This document shows, one piece after another, positions 26,463 through 34,738 of a stretch of 64,000 bases of DNA. The notes under the pieces were generated by a model. The model was not told where the DNA came from, did not search any database, and saw only the letters and a list, made by a program, of their open reading frames with translations. Numbering within the stretch: position 1 is the first letter of the stretch; every line of letters starts with the position of its first letter. The position numbers were made by a program, and so were the translations under genes. The DNA comes from Nannocystis bainbridge. Its GTDB lineage: Bacteria > Myxococcota_A > Polyangia > Nannocystales > Nannocystaceae. Location: NCBI RefSeq assembly GCF_028368995.1, contig NZ_JAQNDL010000001.1, positions 4,180,001 through 4,244,000 of the forward strand. The letters are read 5' to 3'.

Positions 26463-26521
26463 CGCCTCCGAGGCCGGCCACGGCCGCCCCACCTCAAATT
26501 ATCATCGCCCCCGCCGCCTCG

Positions 26522-26947
26522 CTACGAAGACCTGCGGGCGCCCGCCTGCGCCGCCAACACCGCGTCGATCGCTGCCTCCAGGCGCGGCACCACCAGCGCC
26601 TCGAAGCGGGCCTGCACCGCGGGCTCGCCGAAGCACCAGTAGGCCACCAGGGCCTCGAGGCCGGTCGCCGCGCGGTAAGCCCGCACGTCCCGTACGCCGC
26701 GTCCGGAGGCCTTCAGATTGACGTTACGCCCGCGCCGCACGACGCCGGCCTCGTCCGCGTCGAGCTCGGACTCGATGGCCGCGAGCAGCTCGGCCTGGGC
26801 CTCGGCGCAGACGATGCGGGCCTTCATGGCGTGGAGCCGGTCGGTCGGATAGTCGCCGCGCCGCGCCAGCCGGAGCCGAACCTCTCGCTCGAACTCGGCG
26901 TCGCCGAGCCAGGCGAGGGTCCGGATCGATCTGCCCCGCAGGTCCAT
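26522..26947 (-). CDS. mrnC: Mini-ribonuclease III
   Basis: A 141-residue RNase III-type catalytic domain without the dsRNA-binding domain. LAWLGDAEFEREVR carries the metal-binding Asp, LHAMKARIVCAEAQAELL and EAGVVRRGRNVNLKASGR match MrnC, and YRAATGLEALVAYW closes the fold. MrnC matures 23S rRNA ends and needs ribosome context. A minus-strand TATCCT at 26958-26963 lies 10 nt before ATG 26947. Usually found with cysS or rlmB; here it is alone, divergent from an MFS transporter. Confidence 0.85.
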   Translation of the reverse strand: MDLRGRSIRTLAWLGDAEFEREVRLRLARRGDYPTDRLHAMKARIVCAEAQAELLAAIESELDADEAGVVRRGRNVNLKASGRGVRDVRAYRAATGLEALVAYWCFGEPAVQARFEALVVPRLEAAIDAVLAAQAGARRSS

Positions 26948-26957
26948 GATGCGGCGC

Positions 26958-26963
26958 AGGATA
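26958..26963 (-). promoter_or_regulatory. -10 element of mrnC
   Basis: TATCCT on the minus strand, 10 nt before the ATG, in the divergent gap with the MFS gene. Confidence 0.4.
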
Positions 26964-27044
26964 GTCCAGCACCGCGCACGTCCGCGCGTGAGCCGGTGCA
27001 CGCGCGCCCGGCAGGTCGGCGTCGGTGCCGCTGCCGTCCGGCGC

Positions 27045-27050
27045 TATGCT
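27045..27050 (+). promoter_or_regulatory. -10 element of the MFS gene
   Basis: TATGCT ending 10 nt before ATG 27061; supports 27061 over the earlier start at 27025. Confidence 0.45.
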
Positions 27051-27060
27051 CCCGCGGTCC

Positions 27061-28317
27061 ATGGCCGAGCGCCCCCGCTTTTCCTCCCGCTATCTGGCGT
27101 ACGCGCTCGCGGTCGTGTTCTTCGCCAACTTCCTCAACTACGCCGACCGTCAGGTGGTGAGCGCGCTCGAGGTCGAGATCAAGAGCGCCTTCGCCATGAC
27201 CAAGGCGGAGTTCGGCATGCTGTGGTCGGCCTTCACGCTCGGCTACATGGTGTTCGCGCCGCTGATCGGCTACTGGGCCGGGCGCTACCGCCGGACCATG
27301 ATCTTCGCCGCGTGCGTGTTCATCTGGTCGCTGGCGACGATCGGCTCGGGCATGGCGACCGGCAAGACCGGGCTGTTCGTGTCGCGCTTCTTGATCGGCG
27401 TCGGCGAGGCCGGCTGCCTGGTCATCGGCCCGACGCTGGTCGCGGATTACTTCTCCGACCAGGTCCGCGGCCGCGCGCTGGCGCTGTTCTTCCTCGGCAT
27501 GCCGCTCGGCGGGACCGCCGGTTACCTGATCGGCGGGCTCGTCACCCACTACTCCGGCAGCTGGCAGAACGCGTTTTACGTGGCCGGCGCGCCCGGGCTG
27601 GTGGTCGCGGTCCTGATCGCGCTGCTGGCCGAGCCGCCCCGCCCCGGGTCCTCGGGGACAGGTCCCGAAGAACATGTCCAGGGGGCCAGGTCGTACCTGG
27701 CCCTGCTGCGCAACAAGACGCTGATGCTGATCATCCTCGCGCAGGCGTTCGCGGTGATGATCCTGGTGCCGGTCCTCCACTACAGCATCGAGTTCTTCCA
27801 GAAGGAGCGCGGCATGACCAAGGTCGAGGCCTCGCTGGCGCTCGGGGTGATCGGCCTGGTCGGCGGCCTCATCGGCTCGGGCCTGGCCGGCCTGCTCGGC
27901 GACCGCCTGGCCCGCCGCAGCCGCGGGGCCTACGCGCTGCTGGCCGGCATCGCCTACGCGCTGGCGCTGCCGGCCTTCTTCATCGGCTTCTCCGTGGAGA
28001 GCCGGGCGATCTTCCTGCCGGCCCTGGGCGTCGGCGCGACCTGCCTGTTCGTCTGCATGCCCGCGGTCAACACCCAGATCGCCAACGTCGTGCCCGGCGC
28101 GCAGCGAGCGATGGCCTACGCGCTGGCGGTGTTCATCCTCCACTTCCTCGGCGACATGGCGGCCCCGCCGCTGTTCGGCCAGGTCGCCGACGTGTACGGC
28201 GCGCAGCAGACGTTCCTCGTCACGTCGTCGACGCTGATCCTCGCGGCGGCGTGCTGCTTCCTCGCGGTGCGCACCGCCGAGAAGGACATCAAGAAGTTCG
28301 TCGAAGGCCAGCCGTAG
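27061..28317 (+). CDS. MFS transporter (Spinster-like)
   Basis: A 418-residue inner-membrane carrier with about 12 TM helices. The N-terminal NFLNYADRQVVSALEVEIK and GYWAGRYRRTMIF loop, with GVGEAGCLVIGPTLVADYF on TM4-5, match the Spinster/Spns-type branch, which exports lipids, sphingoid compounds or organic anions; the substrate here is unknown. The central loop between TM6 and TM7 (about residues 195-214, SGTGPEEHVQGARSYLALL) is encoded by a palindrome array at 27645-27703. A strong hairpin follows the gene. Confidence 0.86.
   Translation: MAERPRFSSRYLAYALAVVFFANFLNYADRQVVSALEVEIKSAFAMTKAEFGMLWSAFTLGYMVFAPLIGYWAGRYRRTMIFAACVFIWSLATIGSGMATGKTGLFVSRFLIGVGEAGCLVIGPTLVADYFSDQVRGRALALFFLGMPLGGTAGYLIGGLVTHYSGSWQNAFYVAGAPGLVVAVLIALLAEPPRPGSSGTGPEEHVQGARSYLALLRNKTLMLIILAQAFAVMILVPVLHYSIEFFQKERGMTKVEASLALGVIGLVGGLIGSGLAGLLGDRLARRSRGAYALLAGIAYALALPAFFIGFSVESRAIFLPALGVGATCLFVCMPAVNTQIANVVPGAQRAMAYALAVFILHFLGDMAAPPLFGQVADVYGAQQTFLVTSSTLILAAACCFLAVRTAEKDIKKFVEGQP
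27645..27703. repeat. Palindrome array coding the central MFS loop
   Basis: GGGTCC-TCGG-GGACAGGTCC-CGAA-GAACATGTCC-AGGG-GGCCAGGTCG-TACC-TGGCCC in 14-bp register; lies in the cytoplasmic loop, which tolerates sequence change. Confidence 0.75.
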
Positions 28318-28340
28318 CGCGGGCCGCGGAGACTTCGCTG

Positions 28341-28372
28341 CCCACAAGGACATGTCCATATGTCCTTGTGGG
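28341..28372. terminator. 13-bp-stem hairpin after the MFS gene
   Basis: CCCACAAGGACAT pairs perfectly with ATGTCCTTGTGGG across a 6-nt loop (GTCCAT). Its core is the dispersed palindrome, extended outward. It starts 23 bp after the stop, lacks a T-run, and lies between convergent genes; terminator function is an inference. Confidence 0.55.
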
Positions 28373-28545
28373 CCTCGGGCCGGGCGTGGGCGCTGGACTG
28401 GCTCCTGCGCCCGCACGGGCCCCCGCAGTGTCCGTCCCTCGGCTATCTACTTCGCGCGGTCTGCTGCGCGTCTCTCGAGGCTAGCGACCACGCGTGGCCG
28501 CGACAAGGTGTCGCCGGACCTCACGTGGCCTTTGCGACAGCCGAC

Positions 28546-29898
28546 CTATCCGTCGTAGCTCTCGTCACCGATGGTGGCTTTGAGCGCACCCGTCGCGGCG
28601 TCGTACACCTCGACGGAGCTCATGCGCACCAGGAAGACATGGTTCGCCGTGGCCTCGATGCCGCGCAACCAGTCGACCGCGAAGATGCTGCGGAGCTTGT
28701 TGTCCCACAGGCGATCGCCGGTTTTGGCGTCGAAGCCGACGAGGTGCCAGTGTTCGGAGCCCTCGCCGTAGGTGGCGAAGTAGCGGCCCCCGGCCATGAT
28801 GTCCTGCTCGTTGTCGCGCTCGCGCACCGAGGCGAGGTCGACCGCGGGCACGGGGCTCTTCCAGCGGACGGCGCGGTTGGCCGGGTCGAAGCCGAACGCC
28901 ATCGGGTAGGCGGTGCCCGGCGACTTGACGCCGCGCGCGACCCCGAGGTCGTCGCCCAGGTGCACGCCGGAGACCTCGATGCCCTCGACCTTGGGCGCGC
29001 GACGCAGCCGCTCGCTGGTCGTCAGCGCCGGGTCGCCGCCGCGCGGGCTCCACCCGCCCTGCTTGTCGCACGAGCCCGGCAGCTTCTCGTCCTTGAGGGC
29101 CGGCGTGGCCGGGTCGACCAGGAACTGGCGGCGGTCGACCAGCGCGAGGTAGAGCCGCGGCTTCTCACCTGTCTTTTCGGCCAGGCAGAAACGATCGGCG
29201 CGATCGGTCAGCGCGATGTCCTGCACCGGCTTGCCGTCGGCGAGCTCGTACACCTTGAGCTTGCCGCGGAAGTCGGTCATGAGCAGCCGCTCGTCGACGA
29301 CGCTGAAGAAGGTCGCGCGGTAGGCCTCGCCGTAGCTGCCGAACGGGCCGACGCGGTAGCGCAGGGCCCCGGTCTCGGCCGCGAACACGCCGACGTGGAG
29401 TTGGTCGTCGGGGCGCACGCGCAGGCGGCCGATCACGTGCTCCTTGCCGTCGATGGGCACGACGATCGCCCGGCCGCCGACCTCGTCCCACATGAAGTCG
29501 GCCGTGTTGCGCATCGGGTCGGCCTTGACCGGCGGACCGCCGACCGTCGGCGCCTCGGCGGGCGCGCTCGGGGTGCCCGGCACGAGCGCCTGCAGATACG
29601 GGGTCGAGGTCGCGGGCGCCATCATCAGGTACCCGGCGGCGCCGCCGATCGCCACCATCGTCGCCACGCCGGTGACCAGCGCGCCCACGACCTTGGGCTG
29701 CGCGCCGGCGTGGACGTTGTGCGGCCGCACGGCCTGGATGTTGGGCAGCGCGCCGGCCTGGGCGTTGTGCGGCTGCACGACGGTGGCGCGCGGCAGCTGG
29801 AAGGAGGCGCCGCAGTACTGGCAGCGAGCGCTGCGCTTGCTGTCGTCGGGCTGCAGCTTGGCGCCGCAGTTGGGGCAGTCGAGGCTGATGACGGCCAT
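28546..29898 (-). CDS. Zinc-ribbon membrane protein with beta-propeller-like domain
   Basis: A 450-residue protein. An N-terminal zinc ribbon has cysteines 8, 11, 26 and 29 (CPNCG...CQYCG). A TM helix lies near residues 73-92 (VVGALVTGVATMVAIGGAAGYLMM), and a long C-terminal region of repeated strands (ALRYRVGPFG, VYELADGKPVQDI, FDAKTGDRLWDNK, VYDAATGALKATIGD) reads like a PQQ-type/WD-like beta-propeller. No enzyme motif seen. Probably an envelope sensor or scaffold. TACCGT at 29907-29912 lies 8 nt before the ATG. Confidence 0.72.
   Translation of the reverse strand: MAVISLDCPNCGAKLQPDDSKRSARCQYCGASFQLPRATVVQPHNAQAGALPNIQAVRPHNVHAGAQPKVVGALVTGVATMVAIGGAAGYLMMAPATSTPYLQALVPGTPSAPAEAPTVGGPPVKADPMRNTADFMWDEVGGRAIVVPIDGKEHVIGRLRVRPDDQLHVGVFAAETGALRYRVGPFGSYGEAYRATFFSVVDERLLMTDFRGKLKVYELADGKPVQDIALTDRADRFCLAEKTGEKPRLYLALVDRRQFLVDPATPALKDEKLPGSCDKQGGWSPRGGDPALTTSERLRRAPKVEGIEVSGVHLGDDLGVARGVKSPGTAYPMAFGFDPANRAVRWKSPVPAVDLASVRERDNEQDIMAGGRYFATYGEGSEHWHLVGFDAKTGDRLWDNKLRSIFAVDWLRGIEATANHVFLVRMSSVEVYDAATGALKATIGDESYDG
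29167..29184. repeat. Weak dispersed palindrome inside the beta-propeller gene
   Basis: ACCTGTC-TTTT-CGGCCAGG; degenerate copy of the CCTG/CAGG class, in frame. Confidence 0.4.
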
Positions 29899-29906
29899 GC
29901 GCAGGG

Positions 29907-29912
29907 ACGGTA
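29907..29912 (-). promoter_or_regulatory. -10 element of the zinc-ribbon/propeller gene
   Basis: TACCGT on the minus strand, 8 nt before the ATG at 29898; it overlaps the region just behind the uvrC stop. Confidence 0.35.
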
Positions 29913-32603
29913 CTACGACTCGCCGCGCGGGGGCGCACTCGAGGCCGTTCCGCCGTCGCCCAGGGCCTCGTGGATCCGCTGCGCCAGCGCTGCGCCGACA
30001 CCTTTCACCTCGGTGAGGCGCGCCGGCGCCGCGGCGCGGATCTCCGCGACCGTGCCGAAGTGCTGGATCAGCGCCTTCTTCAGCGAAGGGCCGACGCCCG
30101 GGATGTCGTCGAGCGCGCTGTGCAGCGCTCGTTTGCCGCGGCGCTTGCGGTGGTGCGTGATGGCGAAGCGGTGGGCCTCGTCGCGGATCTGCGTCATCAA
30201 GTACAGCTCGGAGCTGCCGGGGCGCAGGCGGATCGCGTCCTTGGCTCCGGGTACGAACACGCGTTCCGGTTTGACCTCCCACTCCTCGGGCTCGTCGTCG
30301 GGCGTGCGCACCACGTAGTCCTGGTAGCTCTGGCCTGGCCGCTGCGACGCGTCGTCGTCGGGCTCCGCCGGCGCGGGCGCGTCCTCGGCCTTGAGCGAGC
30401 TCTCGGCGTCGATCCCGGCCGTGGCGTCGGCGTAGGTCTTGAACGTGCGCAGCCGCTGCAGCGCCGCCTTGCCGCGCCCGAGGCCCTGGCGCCGCTCCTT
30501 GGCCAGCGAGACGACGTCGACCCCGCCCTCGCCGATCGGGACCCCGAGGTCGTTCAGCGCCGCGATCACCCGCCCGAGCTGGCCCTTGCCGCCGTCGATC
30601 ACCAGCAGGTCGGGCAGCGCCCAGGTGTTCTCGACGACCTCGTCGGCCGCGCCGATCGCGACCTCGGCCTCGGCCTCGGTCGAATCATCTGTCTCTTCGG
30701 ACATGTCCTCGCCGACATTCGCGCGCTTGAGCCGGCGGCCGAGCACCTCGTACATGCTGCGGAAGTCGTCGTTCTGGCGGTCGCCCTGGGCCAGGCCGCC
30801 CAGGCCCCGGATCTTGAAGCTGCGGTAGCGCCGCTTGGCGGCCGCGCCGTCGACGAACACCACCATCGAGGCGACCGTGTCCTGGCCCTGGATGTGGCTG
30901 ATGTCGTAGCACTCGATCACCCGCGGCAGGCGCGACAGGCCGAGGCGCTGCTGCAGGGTGCGCAGGGCCTGCTCGCTGTCCTCGGCGCGGTTGCGGCGCG
31001 AGTTGAAGTTGGAGGCGGCGTTGCGCTGGGCCAGGATCGAGAGCTTCTTGCGGTCGCCGCGCTCGGGCACCAGCAGCGCGACCTTGCGGCCGCTGTGCTC
31101 GCGCAGCCACGACTTGAGCGGCGCCTCGTCGTCGTCGAGCAGCTCGGACGGCAGGAGCACCTCGTCGGGGATCGTCGGCGCGTCGTCGTAGTAGGCGACG
31201 AGGAAGCTGCCGAGCACGTCTGGGTCGGGCAGCTCCATGCCGCGGGCCGAGAACGTGCGCGTACCCATCAGCTTGCCCTGGCGCACGTGCATGACCACGA
31301 ACTCGACCTGGCCGCCCTCGCGGTACATGCCGACGACGTCCTGGTCGAGCGTGACCGAGCCGACCACCTGCTGCCGCTCGAGGCTGGTGCTGATCGCCGA
31401 GAGCTGGTCGCGCAGGCGGGCCGCCGTCTCGAACTCGAGCGCGCCGGCGGCGTCCTCCATCTGCGTGGTGAGGCCGGCGACCAGCTCCTTGTGGCGGCCC
31501 TCGAGGAACAGGCCGACGCCCTTGACCTGCTGGCCGTAGGCGTCGCGGTCGACCGGATAGACGCACGGCGCCGGGCAGCGGCCGATCTGGTGCTGCAGGC
31601 ACGGGCGCTTGCGGTGCGTCAGGGTGTAGTCGGTGCAGGTGCGCAGCTTGAAGTAGCGGTTGACGACCTTCAGCGTGTGGCGGGCGCTCTGGGCCGAGTG
31701 ATACGGGCCGAAGTAGCGGGCGCCGTCCTGACGCATGCGCCGGACCAGCTCGAGCCGCGGCCATTTGGCCTTGGGGTCGAGGCGCAGGACCAGGAACTGC
31801 TTGTCGTCGCGCAGCTTGACGTTGAAGCGCGGCTTGTACTTCTTGATGAGATTATTCTCGAGCAGCAGCGCCTCCTTGTCGTTGGAGGTCACCACCGTCT
31901 CGATGTCGCCGAGCGTGTGCGCCAGGTACGGCACGAACAGCCGCGGGTCGGTGCCGTTGAAGTACTGGCGCACGCGCGCGCGCAGCCGCTTGGCCTTGCC
32001 GACGTAGACCACGTCGCCCTTGCGGTCGCGCATGATGTAGACGCCGGGCAGGTCGGGCAGGCGCTCGACGATCTCCGCCAGCTCCTCGGCCGTGCCGGCG
32101 CGCGGCTGCCACACCGCGTCGGCCTGGATCGCCGCCAGCGCCTCGGTCTTGGCCGAACCGGCGAACCGGCCCGGCGCGTCGAGGTCGGCGGCGCCGCCGT
32201 CGGCGACCTCGAAGCTCTCGAGCACGTCCTCGGTCTCCGGCGCGTACGCCTCGGTCGAGGGCGGCTTCGGGGCGTCGTCCGGATATGGCTTTTGGGACAT
32301 GCCCTCGGGGACATGTCCTGAAGCGCCGGCCGCCGATGCCTTGCGGCCGCCCCGGGACGGCCTCGCGGGCGCCGGCTGGGAGGCGCTCGCGGGCGCCGGC
32401 TGGGGGGCGCTCGCGGGCGCCGGCCCGGAGGCGCTCGCGGGCGCCGGCCCGGCGCTCGCGGGCTCCGCGGCGTCTTCGACATGTGTCCCCGGGGACATGC
32501 CCTCAGGGGCATGTCCCGAAGGACTGGTCACAGCGGAGGCGGCGGGCGGCGCAGCGGGCGGGGCTTCGGGGCTATTCGGGGGTCGTCCTTGACGCGCGGC
32601 CAT
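29913..32603 (-). CDS. uvrC: Excinuclease ABC subunit C with long N-terminal extension
   Basis: An 896-residue UvrC, against a usual 600-650. It cuts DNA on both sides of a lesion with UvrB. The GIY-YIG nuclease domain begins near residue 178 (LPDLPGVYIMRDRKGDVVYVGKAKRLRARV), the cysteine region CLQHQIGRCPAPC and UVR domain follow, then the RNase H-like nuclease (ECYDISHIQGQ, DLLVIDGGKGQL) and C-terminal helix-hairpin-helix motifs (IPGVGPSLKKALI, VKGVGAALAQRI). The first 170 residues are a Pro/Ala-rich tail with repeated GPAPASAS units and two palindrome-encoded segments. Two acidic inserts interrupt the second nuclease domain. It starts 8 bp after rseP, so they are co-transcribed. Confidence 0.92.
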   Translation of the reverse strand: MAARQGRPPNSPEAPPAAPPAASAVTSPSGHAPEGMSPGTHVEDAAEPASAGPAPASASGPAPASAPQPAPASASQPAPARPSRGGRKASAAGASGHVPEGMSQKPYPDDAPKPPSTEAYAPETEDVLESFEVADGGAADLDAPGRFAGSAKTEALAAIQADAVWQPRAGTAEELAEIVERLPDLPGVYIMRDRKGDVVYVGKAKRLRARVRQYFNGTDPRLFVPYLAHTLGDIETVVTSNDKEALLLENNLIKKYKPRFNVKLRDDKQFLVLRLDPKAKWPRLELVRRMRQDGARYFGPYHSAQSARHTLKVVNRYFKLRTCTDYTLTHRKRPCLQHQIGRCPAPCVYPVDRDAYGQQVKGVGLFLEGRHKELVAGLTTQMEDAAGALEFETAARLRDQLSAISTSLERQQVVGSVTLDQDVVGMYREGGQVEFVVMHVRQGKLMGTRTFSARGMELPDPDVLGSFLVAYYDDAPTIPDEVLLPSELLDDDEAPLKSWLREHSGRKVALLVPERGDRKKLSILAQRNAASNFNSRRNRAEDSEQALRTLQQRLGLSRLPRVIECYDISHIQGQDTVASMVVFVDGAAAKRRYRSFKIRGLGGLAQGDRQNDDFRSMYEVLGRRLKRANVGEDMSEETDDSTEAEAEVAIGAADEVVENTWALPDLLVIDGGKGQLGRVIAALNDLGVPIGEGGVDVVSLAKERRQGLGRGKAALQRLRTFKTYADATAGIDAESSLKAEDAPAPAEPDDDASQRPGQSYQDYVVRTPDDEPEEWEVKPERVFVPGAKDAIRLRPGSSELYLMTQIRDEAHRFAITHHRKRRGKRALHSALDDIPGVGPSLKKALIQHFGTVAEIRAAAPARLTEVKGVGAALAQRIHEALGDGGTASSAPPRGES
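30686..30712. repeat. Dispersed palindrome inside uvrC (acidic insert)
   Basis: CATCTGTCTC-TTCG-GACATGTCC; read on the minus strand as EDMSEETDD within an insert of the second nuclease domain. Confidence 0.65.
32290..32328. repeat. Dispersed palindrome inside the uvrC N-terminal tail (1)
   Basis: GGGACATGCCC-TCGG-GGACATGTCC-TGAA-GCGCC, encoding GHVPEGMSQK on the minus strand. Confidence 0.75.
32478..32530. repeat. Dispersed palindrome inside the uvrC N-terminal tail (2)
   Basis: CATGTGTCC-CCGG-GGACATGCCC-TCAG-GGGCATGTCC-CGAA-GGACTGG, encoding SGHAPEGMSPGTHVE on the minus strand; same register as copy 1 and a very similar peptide. Confidence 0.78.
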
Positions 32604-32611
32604 GGGCCATC

Positions 32612-33700
32612 TCAGCCGAAGAGGTGCGAGAACAGGTCGTTGCGGATCGTGACCCAGAGGATGAGGCCGAGCAGGGCCAGCATGCCGATGCCGTGCACGG
32701 TCTCCTCGATGCGCGGGGTGACGCGCCGGCGGGTCACGGCCTCCCACAGCAGGAACACGAAGCGGCCGCCGTCGAGGGCCGGCAGCGGGAGCAGGTTGAA
32801 CAGGCCGAGCAGGGTGCTCATCTTGATGGCGATCTCGAGGAAGGCCTCGACGCCGCGCTCGGCCGACTTGGCGATTTCGCGGACGATGCCGACGGGGCCG
32901 CTCATCTTGCCCTCGATGCGGCCGGTGACCCACTTGCCGAGCGCGTCGAGCTGGAAGGCGCTGAACTTGATCGGGAACAGGACGGCGGTCTTGGCGGCGA
33001 CGCCGACCGGGTGAGTCTCGCGGGTGACCTCGCCGGGCGACATCTGGATGCCGATCTTGCCCTCGGCGGTCAGCGGCAACTGCAGCGCGACCTCCTGGCC
33101 GTCGCGGCGCACGACCGTCTCGACGGTCTCGCCCTTGTGCGCGGCGGTGGTGGCGAGGATCTTGTCCTGGGTGCCGCGGCCGGTGATGTCGTCGCCGGCG
33201 ATCTTGACCAGCTCGTCGCCGGCCAGGAGGCCCGCGGTCTGGGCCGCCGGCTCGATCACGTTGTCGACCCGCATCGACAGCGGGACCTCGTTGCCGACCA
33301 TCGTCAACGCGACGAAGCCGAGCACCATCGCGGTGAGATAGTTGGCGAGCGGGCCGCCGAGGATGGCGAGCATGCGGGCCCAGATCGGGCGATTGCGATA
33401 GAGCGTGGGATCGTTGGGGTCGTGCTCGGGGACCTCGCCGGGGCGCCCGCCCTCGGCCACCGCGATCGAGGGGGCGTCGTCCGCCTCCATGCCGACGATG
33501 TGGACATAAGCGCCGAACGGGATGGCGCTGAGGACGAACTCGGTGCCGCGCCACACGCCCAGCCGCGCGACCACCGGACCGATGCCGAACACGCTGAAGC
33601 GGTCGACCTTCATGCCGGTCGCGACGGCGCAGATGTAGTGCCCGAACTCGTGAACGATGATTAAAAGCGAGAGCGCGACGATCGCGAGGAGGGTGGCCAC
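32612..33700 (-). CDS. rseP: Site-2 intramembrane metalloprotease (RseP)
   Basis: A 362-residue M50 membrane protease that cleaves anti-sigma factors or remnant signal peptides within the membrane. HEFGH (17-21) lies in TM1, LGGPLANYLTA in TM2, one PDZ domain around 125-210 (PAAQTAGLLAGDELVKIAGDDI), and FNLLPLPALDGGRF in the third TM carries the third zinc ligand. The GTG start at 33700 has TATAGT with extended TGC 6 nt upstream. uvrC follows by 8 bp. Confidence 0.92.
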   Translation of the reverse strand: MATLLAIVALSLLIIVHEFGHYICAVATGMKVDRFSVFGIGPVVARLGVWRGTEFVLSAIPFGAYVHIVGMEADDAPSIAVAEGGRPGEVPEHDPNDPTLYRNRPIWARMLAILGGPLANYLTAMVLGFVALTMVGNEVPLSMRVDNVIEPAAQTAGLLAGDELVKIAGDDITGRGTQDKILATTAAHKGETVETVVRRDGQEVALQLPLTAEGKIGIQMSPGEVTRETHPVGVAAKTAVLFPIKFSAFQLDALGKWVTGRIEGKMSGPVGIVREIAKSAERGVEAFLEIAIKMSTLLGLFNLLPLPALDGGRFVFLLWEAVTRRRVTPRIEETVHGIGMLALLGLILWVTIRNDLFSHLFG

Positions 33701-33706
33701 CGCGGG

Positions 33707-33715
33707 ACTATAGCA
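33707..33715 (-). promoter_or_regulatory. Extended -10 of rseP, leaderless type
   Basis: Minus strand TGC-TATAGT ending 6 nt before GTG 33700. Confidence 0.55.
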
Positions 33716-33725
33716 GCGGGCGAGC

Positions 33726-34313
33726 TCAGGTCCCGAGCGGGCGGTCGAGCTGGCTCAAACCGACCCAGCCGAGGCGCTTGCGCACGAACAGCGCGGCGCG
33801 TTCGGCGACGCCGCGGTCGGGCGCGGGGCTCCACGCCGCCCGCTGGCCGCGAGCTGCCAGCTCGTGTTCGACGGCCTGCTGGGCCGAAACGAGCCCGCCG
33901 GCCAGGTTGCCGAGCACCTGCGCGCCGAGCCGGGCCTCGACCGCGAGGATCTCCCCCGGCACGAGCGCGGCTCGCTTGCCGCTCTCGAGCTGATTCAAAC
34001 CCCAGGTCATGAGCTGGGGGTCGACGACGCGGTCGACCAGCAACCACCGCTCGCCGCGGGCCGCCCGCGCCGCCTCGATCACGGCCATGCCCTGACGCAC
34101 GTCCTGGAGGATCCGCAGCTCGGGCTGGCGCGCGTGCAGGACGCTGAGCAGGCTGAGCGTGTTGTCGACGGAGGTCTGGTCGACCGCCAACACCTCGAAC
34201 GGCTTGGCCTTGGCCCCGAGGCCCCGCACGGCCTCCACCGAACGCCGCACCATCTGGGTCACGGCCGGTTCACGGTTCCGCAGCAAGAGGATGACGCTGA
34301 GCGACAATTGCAT
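33726..34313 (-). CDS. Possible GT2-like glycosyltransferase, incomplete fold
   Basis: A 195-residue protein. The first 110 residues follow the GT-A pattern (LSVILLLRNREPAVTQMVRRSV, then FEVLAVDQTSVDNTLSLLSVL, then RILQDVRQGMAVIEAARAARGERWLLVD), where the family normally has a DDxS and a DxD. Only VDQTSVDN and VDRVVD remain, and the domain is short, so it may not be catalytic. A charged C-terminal half follows. ATG 34313 is used; GTG 34343 would add ten residues. It lies upstream of rseP on the same strand, but rseP has its own -10. Confidence 0.55.
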   Translation of the reverse strand: MQLSLSVILLLRNREPAVTQMVRRSVEAVRGLGAKAKPFEVLAVDQTSVDNTLSLLSVLHARQPELRILQDVRQGMAVIEAARAARGERWLLVDRVVDPQLMTWGLNQLESGKRAALVPGEILAVEARLGAQVLGNLAGGLVSAQQAVEHELAARGQRAAWSPAPDRGVAERAALFVRKRLGWVGLSQLDRPLGT

Positions 34314-34738
34314 GGCGGCGTGCGTGGGGGAGTACTCCCTCACTATGCCCGGTAATAGTAGCGAACGCCGCTCATCGTCAACTAATCACCGTCTGACGGC
34401 CGGAGCGCCCGAGGACGGCTGAGGGAATTCCGCATCTCCACTCGAAGGCTCGGGCCGTCCTCCGAGCCAAGTGACGGCCCGCGCCGCGACGATCTCGGCG
34501 GCCTCGACCGTGGCAAGGCACCGTGCGCAAGCTCAAGCGCTCGGCGGCCCTTCGCAGCCACGCCCTGAGGGACCGCGCACAGAGCGACTCGGGGGCCCGA
34601 TTATTTTCGCCGGGCCTGCAAAGCAGCAGCCGCTGCGAGCGACCTCCCCGCGGGGGCAGTTTCGCGTATCATCCGCGCGCCGCTCGTGAATGCCCCTCAC
34701 GGGCTCGCGCGACCACAAAGAAGAACCAGAGCATTCTC
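34314..34738. other. 425-bp gap before ssb
   Basis: AT-richer patches occur near 34343-34385. A TATCAT -10-like hexamer at 34670-34675 would give ssb a leader of roughly 60 nt, unlike most genes here, and a small hairpin (CGTGA, 7-nt loop, TCACG) lies in that leader. I see no gene in the rest. Confidence 0.4.

Noticed and set aside
28341..28372. Treating every palindrome locus as a rho-independent terminator
   Set aside because: None is followed by a T-run and many lie inside coding sequence; only 50511-50543 has the classic form.
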